NCBI RefSeq assembly: GCF_007671725.1
Contig: NZ_VCNM01000001.1
Span: 682,001-746,000 of the forward strand
From: Halorubrum depositum
GTDB taxonomy: Archaea; Halobacteriota; Halobacteria; Halobacteriales; Haloferacaceae
Length of the DNA: 64,000 nucleotides
Reading direction: 5' to 3'
Part shown: piece by piece, positions 57,256 through 64,000 of the stretch
How positions within the stretch are numbered: the stretch's first letter is position 1
Layout of the letters: each line of letters begins with the position of its first letter
Notes under the pieces: generated by a model
What the model saw: only the letters and a program-made list of their open reading frames with translations
The model's database searches: none
What the model was told of the DNA's origin: nothing
Program-made: the position numbers and the translations under genes

Positions 57256-57342
57256 AGTGTGCGTGGACTCACGCCGGAGACGCTTGAGAGTATTCAGAAA
57301 CCGTCGTCGGGATCGATCGGTGGTGACGTAATCGTTTTTAGT

Positions 57343-57963
57343 TCACTCACCGGAATCGAACGTCGGGTCCTCCTCGGAGATCATCGGGCAGTTCCGCACG
57401 CGGAACTCGTCGAAGCCGACCGCCTCGAGGATCGTCGTCCCCTCGTGGCCGCACGCGACCTCGGGCGGCGGAGTGAAGTGCGGGCACTGCTGGCAGTACG
57501 TCCGCTTGGAGACGACGTGCTCGGTGTCGCCACCGCCGGGGACGGCCGTCGCCTCCCCGAGCGAGTCGGTCCCGGCGGCGTCCGCGTCGAGGGACTCCCA
57601 GACGTCCTCCTCGACCGGGCCGCCGACGTCCATCCGCTCGAACGCCTCGTCGAGGTCGGTCTCCGAGTCGGCGGGACCGAGCTCGTCGAAGGGGTCGTCG
57701 CGCCGCGCGCCGGAGGCGCCGGATTCGGGGTCGACGGGAGCGGGATCGACGGGGTCGGAGTCGGAGGCGCCCCCGTCCGGGTCGTTTCCGTCCGGATCGT
57801 TTCCGTCCGGATCGCCCCCGTCTGGATCGTCTCCTTCGACACCGGCCCCGAGCTCGGCGAAGGGGTCGTCGACCTCGGCCGCGGGCACCTCGAGGGAGTC
57901 GAACGGGTCGTCCACCTCGCCCGCGTCCGAGTCGCGGCGCCGCCCGTCACCCTCGTCGCTCAT
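57343..57963 (-). CDS. acidic repeat protein with C-terminal zinc motif (206 aa)
   Basis: ATG at 57963, overlapping the upstream stop by 4 bases. Repeated acidic units (VDDPFDSLEV, VDDPFAELGA, RDDPFDELGP) and a DPDGNDPDG tract, then KRTYCQQCPHFTPPPEVACG and VRNCPMISEEDP with four Cys. Haloarchaeal-specific; function unknown. Confidence 0.7.
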   Translation of the reverse strand: MSDEGDGRRRDSDAGEVDDPFDSLEVPAAEVDDPFAELGAGVEGDDPDGGDPDGNDPDGNDPDGGASDSDPVDPAPVDPESGASGARRDDPFDELGPADSETDLDEAFERMDVGGPVEEDVWESLDADAAGTDSLGEATAVPGGGDTEHVVSKRTYCQQCPHFTPPPEVACGHEGTTILEAVGFDEFRVRNCPMISEEDPTFDSGE

Positions 57964-58838
57964 CGGTCGCCTCCGGCGTCGCGGGTGCTCACGTCGCCGC
58001 TCTCGCCCTCGTCGACGTCGCCGTCGAGGGCGGGCTGCTCCGCGGCGACGAGCCGCGAGGTGCCGAGGAAGCCGGGGTTCGGCTCCAGCTCGGCGAACTC
58101 CCGTCCGCAGTGGGGGCACTCGGGCGTCGTCAACAGCCCGATGTCGACGGTTCCGCCGCAGTCGGTGCAGGCCGCCTTCCGGACGCCGTCGCGGTTGGCG
58201 GTCGCCGTCAGCGCGTCGAGGCGCTCGCGGTCGGCCCGGTCGCGCTCGGCCGCCTCCAGTCGGCGCCGGACCCTGACGACCGCGCTCGCGACCCGGGAGA
58301 GCTTGTCGTCGAGCTCCTCGACGTCGACCGCGTCGGCGTGCGCCGCCGACTCCGCGAGGTCGTCCACCCGCTCCTCGACGCCGGCCAGCCGGTCGTCGAG
58401 GTCGCCGACGCGCCCTTCGACCGCCTCGTCGACGGTCGACCGCGCCGCCGCGTCCGCTTCGAGCTCGTCGAGGCGCTCCGCGGTCCGGTCGAGGTCGGCC
58501 GCGAGCGCGTCCAGCCGGTCGGCCGTCTCGGCGTGCGCGTGGTCGGCCGGCGCCTTCGCCTCCAGGTCGCGGTAGAGCTCGACGAAGCGCTCCCGGAGGT
58601 CCTCGACCTTCTCGTCGACGTCGGCGTCGAGGGCGTCGAGCCGCGACTCGATCGCGGCCACCTCCTCTCGGTCCGGCACGTCGATCCCCTCTTCCTCCGC
58701 GAGCGCGACGATCGCGCGCTTCAGCAGCTCCTCGCGGCCGACGTCGGCTTCATCGGCGGCCTCGTCGACGGCGGCTTCGGTGGCGGTGGCCTCGTCGGCG
58801 GCGTCGACCGTTCCGTCGGTCGGATCGAAGTCGCTCAT
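57960..58838 (-). CDS. coiled-coil protein with zinc ribbon (292 aa)
   Basis: ATG at 58838. Long coiled coil from about residue 35 to 215, then KAACTDCGGTVDIGLLTTPE and CPHCGREFAELEPNPG, a zinc ribbon. Forms a pair with the acidic repeat protein (4-base overlap). May be an adaptor of the haloarchaeal cell; no enzyme motif. Confidence 0.72.
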   Translation of the reverse strand: MSDFDPTDGTVDAADEATATEAAVDEAADEADVGREELLKRAIVALAEEEGIDVPDREEVAAIESRLDALDADVDEKVEDLRERFVELYRDLEAKAPADHAHAETADRLDALAADLDRTAERLDELEADAAARSTVDEAVEGRVGDLDDRLAGVEERVDDLAESAAHADAVDVEELDDKLSRVASAVVRVRRRLEAAERDRADRERLDALTATANRDGVRKAACTDCGGTVDIGLLTTPECPHCGREFAELEPNPGFLGTSRLVAAEQPALDGDVDEGESGDVSTRDAGGDR

Positions 58839-58969
58839 TGAGGATACCCCGCCATTTATGCTCCGTTTAACGGGGAGACTTAAGTAATCTGTCGCGCCGT
58901 TCTCCGGATCGATACTCGGAGCGCGGGGACCGGCCCGAGTGAAACGCGGTCGGTGCCGCGTTCGACCGC

Positions 58970-59806
58970 TCACCGGATCTTCCGCACGTCGCTGATGTCG
59001 AAGCCGCCCTCGTGGATCTCCGTCTCGAACCGGACGATGTTCTCCGCCTCCAGCCGGGAGAGGACGCCGCGGAACTCGCGGACGAACATCGTCCGGGCGC
59101 GCTGGGAGCCGCCGCTCTCCCAGGTGAACTGGAGGGTTCCGCCCGCGGCGTCCATCAGGGCGCCGAACTCCCGGTCGGAGATGGAGTCGGTGTTCACCAA
59201 CACGAGGATGAGTCCGCCCCACCGGTAGGCGGCCTTCTTGAGCCCCTTCATCACCATCGCCACGTCGCTCCACTCCGTGTCCTCGTCGACCATCGAGACG
59301 AGGTCGGTGACGGAGTCGATGCAGACTAAGCTCCCGTCGGCGTTCGCGGAGAGGTAGTCGCCGAACGCCGTGAGCACGTCCTCGTACTCGCCGCGGTCGC
59401 CGAGCTCCGTGATCGACGCGGTCTCCGCCTCGTACCAGTCGCGGGGGACCGGACTCAGCTGGAAGTACTCCGGCGAGAGGTCGCGGAAGGCGATCTCGTC
59501 GATCGCCGCGTCGACGATCTCGTCGGCCATCGTGTACCCCATCTCGCGGGTGAGGGCGTCGGTGTCGGCGGTGAACGAGAGGTAGTGGACGTCGTCCGGG
59601 AGCGCGGCGTCGTCCGGGAGGTCGCCGTAGTAGAGGTCGAACAGCTCCGCGTCGGCGCGCCCGAGGGCGTTCATCGCCGCGCTGGTGTACAGGAACTCGC
59701 GCGCGCCCGCCCCGGACTCGCCGGCGAGCAGCACGACGTTGCCCGGCGGCGCGCCGCCGCCGAGGATCGAATCGAGGCGGGCGACGCCGAACGGAACGCT
59801 CGTCAT
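58970..59806 (-). CDS. RecA-superfamily ATPase, HTR/KaiC-like (278 aa)
   Basis: PFGVARLDSILGGGAPPGNV, then a P-loop position reading GESGAGAREF, which lacks the Lys of Walker A. GSLVCIDSVTDLVSM is the Walker B region. Architecture fits the haloarchaeal HTR-like/KaiC family, but ATP hydrolysis is doubtful. A regulator or scaffold role is possible. Confidence 0.78.
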   Translation of the reverse strand: MTSVPFGVARLDSILGGGAPPGNVVLLAGESGAGAREFLYTSAAMNALGRADAELFDLYYGDLPDDAALPDDVHYLSFTADTDALTREMGYTMADEIVDAAIDEIAFRDLSPEYFQLSPVPRDWYEAETASITELGDRGEYEDVLTAFGDYLSANADGSLVCIDSVTDLVSMVDEDTEWSDVAMVMKGLKKAAYRWGGLILVLVNTDSISDREFGALMDAAGGTLQFTWESGGSQRARTMFVREFRGVLSRLEAENIVRFETEIHEGGFDISDVRKIR

Positions 59807-59885
59807 GTCCCGTACGGGGACGCCGCACCGCTTAGTGTTGTTGCTCGTTTGGGGCGGGAGGAGAGCGCGGCGGCTGACCGATCCG

Positions 59886-60887
59886 CTACTCCGTCACCCG
59901 CGCCCCGCCCTCGGCGGCGCGGGCGACCGCGACCGACCCGCCCACGCCCGCCTCCGCCAGCGCGCGCTCGCCCGCCGCCGCCGCTGCGTCGGCGTTCGCG
60001 GCGTCCGTGACGCCGTACACGGTCGGGCCCCACGAGGACTGGCCCGCGCCGAACACCGCGGCCGACCCCGAAAGCGACGCCACCACGTCGCCGACGGGCG
60101 GGCGATAGACGCCCCCCTGCTCGTCGGCGTACCAGGCGCCGTTGAGCCGACCGATCTCCGCGACCGCGGCGCCGAACCGCTCGGCGTTCCCGGTCGCGAC
60201 CGCGGGGAGCACTCGGCGCGTGACGATCCCGCCGATCCGGTCGGCGAGCCCGGGGTCCGCGCGTTCGACCGCGGTCCGCATCGCCTCGTCCTCCGCGTCC
60301 CCGTTCCGGCCCGGGGCGACGTCCGGGCGCACGAGCAGGAAGCGCCAGTCGTCGGGGACGTCGTGGCGGGCCGCCACCGGCGGGACGGTCCACTCGCCGT
60401 CCGCGGGGCGGTCGGTCGTGAACCGGGCGGTCGGGTGGCCGGCGTCGAGGACGAACCCGCCCGCCTCGAACGTCGCGACGCCGACGCCGGAGCGTCCCCC
60501 GCGGCCGAGCGCCGGGGCGCGCTCGCGGACGCGGGGCTCCTCGCCGTGAGCGACCGCGGCGGCCGCGAGCGTCGCCGCGGCCAGCTGGGTCCCGCTCCCG
60601 AGCCCGGCGTGGCGCGGGAGCGACTCGCGGAGCGTGACGCGGGCGCCGCCGACGCCGAGCAGGTCGACGGCCGTGCGGGCGTACCGGAGGACGTCGTCGC
60701 GGACGGCGGGGTCGGTGGATTCGTCGCCGTCGGCCGTCTCGACCGTCACCCGGTCGGCGGGCTCGGCGTCGACGACGACCCGCGGCTCGCGGAGGCCGAC
60801 GCCGAGGGCCCCGTACAGCCGCTCGTGCGAGAGGCTGAGGTTACAGAAGCCGAAGTGGAGCCGGGCGCCGGCGCTCGCGCGTGCCAT
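59886..60887 (-). CDS. beta-RFAP synthase, GHMP superfamily (333 aa)
   Basis: Beta-ribofuranosylaminobenzene 5'-phosphate synthase, the first committed enzyme of the methanopterin-type C1 carrier. RASAGARLHFGFCNLSLSHE at the start, ESLPRHAGLGSGTQLAAATL as the GHMP phosphate loop, and GLADRIGGIVTRRVLPAVAT. Cytosolic. In haloarchaea its exact product is less certain. Confidence 0.85.
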   Translation of the reverse strand: MARASAGARLHFGFCNLSLSHERLYGALGVGLREPRVVVDAEPADRVTVETADGDESTDPAVRDDVLRYARTAVDLLGVGGARVTLRESLPRHAGLGSGTQLAAATLAAAAVAHGEEPRVRERAPALGRGGRSGVGVATFEAGGFVLDAGHPTARFTTDRPADGEWTVPPVAARHDVPDDWRFLLVRPDVAPGRNGDAEDEAMRTAVERADPGLADRIGGIVTRRVLPAVATGNAERFGAAVAEIGRLNGAWYADEQGGVYRPPVGDVVASLSGSAAVFGAGQSSWGPTVYGVTDAANADAAAAAGERALAEAGVGGSVAVARAAEGGARVTE

Positions 60888-61026
60888 CGTTGTCCGCGTT
60901 TGGGAGTCGATTGATAAAGGGTGCGTGACAGTGGCGGGCGTTGCCCACGAGTCCGAGCGAGGACGGCGCGGCCGGCGTCGCGGAACCGAAAAGACTTCGT
61001 GTCAATCCAGACGATCGTCCGTTCGT

Positions 61027-61497
61027 ATGCCCTCCAGAAGAGCGTTGCTGGCGACCGTCGGCAGCGCGGCTGTCGCCGGGATCGCAGGCTGTAGCGGGTC
61101 GGAATCGGGCGGTTCGGACACGGTCGACTGTCAGACGAGCGCCCTCGATCACGGGGACGGGGACGTGCTCGACACCGGCGCGAGCGGGACGGTCGAAGAC
61201 GGCGACGTGCGGCTCGCGGTTCCGCTGTCCGTCGACGACGTCCGAGAGAACGACCTCGACAGGATCGAGGTGTACGACGCGACGGACGCGCTGGCGCACG
61301 TCATTCCGGTCTCGGCCGACGACGCCGGACTCATGGCGAACAAGGTCGGCGTGAACGAGGGACAGCTCCGGTACGAGCAGTCCCTGGGCCGGCGACCGTT
61401 CCACGGGCAGTACCGAGTCGTCGCGGTGAACGCAGCCGGCGAAACCGTCGATTCCGTCACCGTCGAGTTCAACTGCTTCGCGGACGTCAGCGACTGA
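61027..61497 (+). CDS. Tat-exported lipoprotein (156 aa)
   Basis: MPSRRALLATVGSAAVAGIA is a twin-arginine signal and IAGC the lipobox, so Cys22 is probably lipid-anchored outside the cell. The mature part is beta-rich (DVRLAVPLSVDDVRENDLDR; VIPVSADDAGLMANKVGVNE) with a late Cys. Function unknown. Confidence 0.8.
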   Translation: MPSRRALLATVGSAAVAGIAGCSGSESGGSDTVDCQTSALDHGDGDVLDTGASGTVEDGDVRLAVPLSVDDVRENDLDRIEVYDATDALAHVIPVSADDAGLMANKVGVNEGQLRYEQSLGRRPFHGQYRVVAVNAAGETVDSVTVEFNCFADVSD

Positions 61498-61570
61498 CCG
61501 GTCGGCCCCGCGCGGTGACGGTCGACGACGGGTCGACGCCGGGGTCACTCACAAACGCGCGCCCGGTCGC

Positions 61571-61909
61571 TCACTCCCGCCAGTCCGGGTTCGCGCGCGG
61601 CGGCGAGAAGATGTCGTACCCCACGACCGCCTCGTCGCCGTCGTTGCGCGCGGCGTGCGGCTCGTCGCCGGGGATGCTGTAGGTGTCGCCGGCCTCGACG
61701 ACCAGCTCCTCGCCGTCGACGAGGAACGTGAGCGCCCCCTCGGTGACGACGCCGATCTGCTCGTGCGGGTGGTCGTGCTCGGGCACTTCGGCGCCGGGTT
61801 CGATGACGAAGCGCTGGATGCTGGTGTCCTCGCCGACCGCGCCTTGCGTGAGGAACACGTCGTCGACCGCCTCGGCCGCCTCGACGTCCGCGTCGGATAC
61901 GACGTCCAT
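61571..61909 (-). CDS. cupin-domain protein (112 aa)
   Basis: Single cupin barrel: QRFVIEPGAEVPEHDHPHEQ and GVVTEGALTFLVDGEELVVE, then DTYSIPGDEPHAARN. The His-x-His...Glu and later His set can bind a metal. Substrate unknown. Confidence 0.85.
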   Translation of the reverse strand: MDVVSDADVEAAEAVDDVFLTQGAVGEDTSIQRFVIEPGAEVPEHDHPHEQIGVVTEGALTFLVDGEELVVEAGDTYSIPGDEPHAARNDGDEAVVGYDIFSPPRANPDWRE

Positions 61910-61985
61910 GGCAGAGCCGGCGGCCGGGAGCGACTTAAATAGGGCGGGTGGGGCGGCCAGCGAGCGGGAAGGGGGAGACGAGCGA

Positions 61986-63677
61986 CTACGGGAACGGGTG
62001 GTACTCCTTCTCCAGTTCGGGCTCGAACCCCATCGACCGCGGCACGTCGCGGGCGCGGTCGCCGAAGAAGGGGTCGCCGGTGAACAGCGGCTGCGCGCCG
62101 GGGACGAGCACGCGGACCGCCTCGAACCCCATACCGGCGAGGTCGCGGGTCGTGAGCCGGGCGACGTACGGCTCCAGCCCGACGGTCTCGACGCGGTCGA
62201 CGACGGCCTCCAGCTCGTCCGTGCCCGAGACCGCCGGCTCGCCGAGCGCGTCGGCCGGGACGCTCGCGTCCGGGTCGAAGAACGCCCGCGTCTCGTCGGG
62301 GAAGTCGGCGTGGTGGCCGATCGCGGCGCCCTCCTCCGCGGCCGCCTCCGGGCCCATCGACCGGAGCTCCGTCCAGTTCTGAAGCGCCTCCGCGAGCGCG
62401 CTCCGGGCCGCCGCGACCGGGTCGAGGTCGGCGCCCGAGCCGGCCGCGAACCGGGGCCAGTCTCCGTCGCGGTGAACGCCGACGGCGACGACGGGCACGT
62501 CGACGTCGGTCGTGACGAGCAGGGGCGTCACCGACAGCGACTCGGCCCGCGCGCGCTTCTCCAGCTCGGCGAACGTCGAGTCCTCCACCTCGAGCCCGAG
62601 CGGCTCCGTCGTCGAGTACCAGCTCGTCATCGTCGCGTCCCGCTCGATCGCCTCGTACAGCCCCGACAGCGCGGCCTCCGGCCCGGAGTTGCCGAGTCCG
62701 AGCCCGGTCGTGATCGCGGGGCGGTACCGCCGCTCCGGCGGCGGGAAGTGGACGAACTCCGCCGGGAGGCTCGCCGGCTCGCCCGTCGCGAGGGACTCTC
62801 CCGTGACCCACGCGAGGCCGTCGTCGCGGTCGTACGACTCGGCGTCGTCGGGGCGCACGAACGCGTCGGGCGTCACCGGGCTCGGGACGTTCGCGGCCGG
62901 CGCGCGCGTGAACGACGCCTCGCGGTAGACGCCCGCCGCGTACCGCTCTAACCCCTCGCCGAGCGCCTTCATGAACGCCGCGTCCCAGCCGGCGTCGACG
63001 CCGCCGCCGAACTCGGCGGCACGGGCGTCGGAGAAGGGCGTCGTGTCGGCGACGCGTGCGACGTAGTACGGTACCGGGAACGACTCCCGCTCGCCGACCT
63101 CCGAGAGCGCGCCGATCCGGGGGTCGACCGCCCGCTCCGCGCGGTCGATCGACTCGGCGAGGGAGCGCTCCGCGTGCTCCCGCGGGAGCGCGTCGCCAGG
63201 GGCGTCGCCGCAGTCGCAGCCGGGGACCGGGAGCAGAGTCCGCTCCGCGCCCGGCACCTCGACGACCGTGTCGGCGACCGGGTCGCCCGCGAGCAGCCGG
63301 ATGACGCGGCGCCCTGCGAGCGCGCCGGCGTAGCGCACCGCCGACCGGCGGCCCTTCGGGGCGTCCGCCGGCTCCGCCCCGCCGCTCGCGACCCGGGCCC
63401 GGAGGCAGTCGTAGCAGGCCTCGTCGAAGACGGTGACCACGGCATCGACGTCCGCGAGCGGGACGCCGCCGAGCCCGCCCACCTCGATCCCGACCCATCG
63501 GTCGAGGGCGTCGTTCGCGGCCGCGAACGCGTCCGACCCCGCGGTGTCGACCACGACAGCGAGGTCGAAGCCGTCCAGCAGCCCCGGCTCGACCGGCATC
63601 ACGTTCACGTCGACATCGCCGAGCGCGGTCGAGACGGCGTCGACCGCGGGCCCCTCGCCGACAAGTGCGATATCCAT
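61986..63677 (-). CDS. YcaO-like protein (563 aa)
   Basis: YcaO domain in the C-terminal 370 residues: ALGEGLERYAAGVYREASFT, LGLGNSGPEAALSGLYEAIE and RDATMTSWY, matching ATP/Mg-binding Glu motifs of YcaO cyclodehydratases/thioamidases. The N-terminal 190 residues are an alpha/beta part with Cys pairs (FDEACYDCLRARV; VPGCDCGDAPG) that may bind zinc. The target peptide or protein is unknown. Confidence 0.82.
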   Translation of the reverse strand: MDIALVGEGPAVDAVSTALGDVDVNVMPVEPGLLDGFDLAVVVDTAGSDAFAAANDALDRWVGIEVGGLGGVPLADVDAVVTVFDEACYDCLRARVASGGAEPADAPKGRRSAVRYAGALAGRRVIRLLAGDPVADTVVEVPGAERTLLPVPGCDCGDAPGDALPREHAERSLAESIDRAERAVDPRIGALSEVGERESFPVPYYVARVADTTPFSDARAAEFGGGVDAGWDAAFMKALGEGLERYAAGVYREASFTRAPAANVPSPVTPDAFVRPDDAESYDRDDGLAWVTGESLATGEPASLPAEFVHFPPPERRYRPAITTGLGLGNSGPEAALSGLYEAIERDATMTSWYSTTEPLGLEVEDSTFAELEKRARAESLSVTPLLVTTDVDVPVVAVGVHRDGDWPRFAAGSGADLDPVAAARSALAEALQNWTELRSMGPEAAAEEGAAIGHHADFPDETRAFFDPDASVPADALGEPAVSGTDELEAVVDRVETVGLEPYVARLTTRDLAGMGFEAVRVLVPGAQPLFTGDPFFGDRARDVPRSMGFEPELEKEYHPFP

Positions 63678-63759
63678 GTCCCGTCCGACGCGAAGGAGCG
63701 AAAAAAAGCCGCGGGTAGCGGTGTCGGGCCTCGAAGCGGAGACGGAGTCGGGTCCCCGG

Positions 63760-64000
63760 TCAGGCCATCAGTTCGCTCGCGACCGCCGCGAGCTCGTCGG
63801 CGTCGACGCCGTGGAGCCGGTCGTCGCCGAGCTTGAGCCGGAGGCGGGGTCGGCCGACGTCGATCGGGACCTTCTCGGTGTCGATGATCCCGAGGTCCTC
63901 CAGCCGGGTCTTCGTTCGGGAGAACGTCGCCTTCGAGGCGATCCCGACGTCCTCGCCCCACTTCGAGATGTCGTAGAGGAGCACGTCGTTCTTCGCGGCG
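63760..64000 (-). CDS. TbsP-like winged-helix regulator, C-terminal part
   Basis: The frame is open to the window edge (AAKNDVLLYDISKWGEDVGI), so the gene continues to the right. ASKATFSRTKTRLEDLGIID followed by VDVGRPRLRLKLGDDRL-type strands is a winged helix. It resembles the end of the haloarchaeal regulator TbsP; this match is from memory and needs the full protein. Confidence 0.6.
   Translation of the reverse strand, partial: AAKNDVLLYDISKWGEDVGIASKATFSRTKTRLEDLGIIDTEKVPIDVGRPRLRLKLGDDRLHGVDADELAAVASELMA

Noticed and set aside
1..64000. CRISPR arrays or insertion sequences
   Set aside because: No regularly spaced direct repeats and no transposase or terminal inverted repeats were seen.

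Overview
The window is haloarchaeal, most likely from a Halorubrum-like genome. From about position 51,000 to the right edge the DNA is very GC-rich, proteins are acidic, and the genes are typical haloarchaeal chromosome genes: transcription factor S, MutY, a GHMP enzyme of pterin synthesis, YcaO, and a Tat lipoprotein. Positions 1 to about 50,930 are a lower-GC provirus of a contractile-tailed archaeal virus (Caudoviricetes, myovirus type). Its right end abuts the 3' half of a tRNA-Thr(GGT) gene at 50877-50927, which I read as attR. The left end, the intact tRNA copy and any integrase lie outside the window.

Layout of the provirus. (1) 1-9,675: a dense minus-strand train of about 28 small genes, mostly unknown, many with Cys-rich zinc motifs, and many overlapping by TAATG or ATGA. 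(2) 9,676-11,930: about 2.2 kb with no credible gene, full of perfect hairpins, an AT-rich island and a G-rich GACGG/GGGCC repeat tract. (3) 11,931-12,497: a minus-strand HalOD1-domain protein, then an intergenic region with a strong late promoter at 12,644. (4) 12,858-38,556: the plus-strand structural module in canonical order: small and large terminase, portal, protease, scaffold, decoration, major capsid, head-tail connectors, tail terminator, sheath, tube, frameshifted tail chaperone, tape measure, baseplate hub, spike, PAAR tip, gp25-like wedge, baseplate J, gpI-like protein and fibres. An identical second copy of the promoter lies at 32,502, ahead of the baseplate wedge genes. (5) 38,564-42,258: a minus-strand unknown, a tiny membrane protein and a B12-dependent (class II) ribonucleotide reductase. 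(6) 42,274-50,576: a minus-strand accessory block with a type IIG restriction-modification enzyme, a virus-encoded TATA-binding protein directly downstream of it, unknown partners, and a 538-residue protein with an AlbA/Schlafen-like C-terminal part.

The most unusual signals are non-coding. Two early genes (starts at 7353 and 8685) share a leader made of a miniature tRNA-like fold (a 5-bp stem, an AGTGGCG linker, and a 6-bp T-arm with the TTCGACT loop), a second hairpin, and GTGACACC containing the start codon. The stems differ in sequence but keep pairing, which is covariation visible within this one genome. A third, nearly complete tRNA-like element sits just ahead of the large terminase gene. 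A box TAAAGACT(C/T) recurs on the coding strand before early genes and before the capsid and tail-tube genes. In the last two cases it sits at exactly the same distance from the ATG.

The host region from 50,994 on holds a HAD hydrolase, a PIN-like protein, MutY, a DUF5778-like protein, an alpha/beta hydrolase, a SAM methyltransferase, transcription factor S, a MOT1/SulP-like transporter, two zinc-ribbon/coiled-coil proteins, a RecA-like ATPase, RFAP synthase, a lipoprotein, a cupin, YcaO, and the C-terminal end of a TbsP-like regulator.
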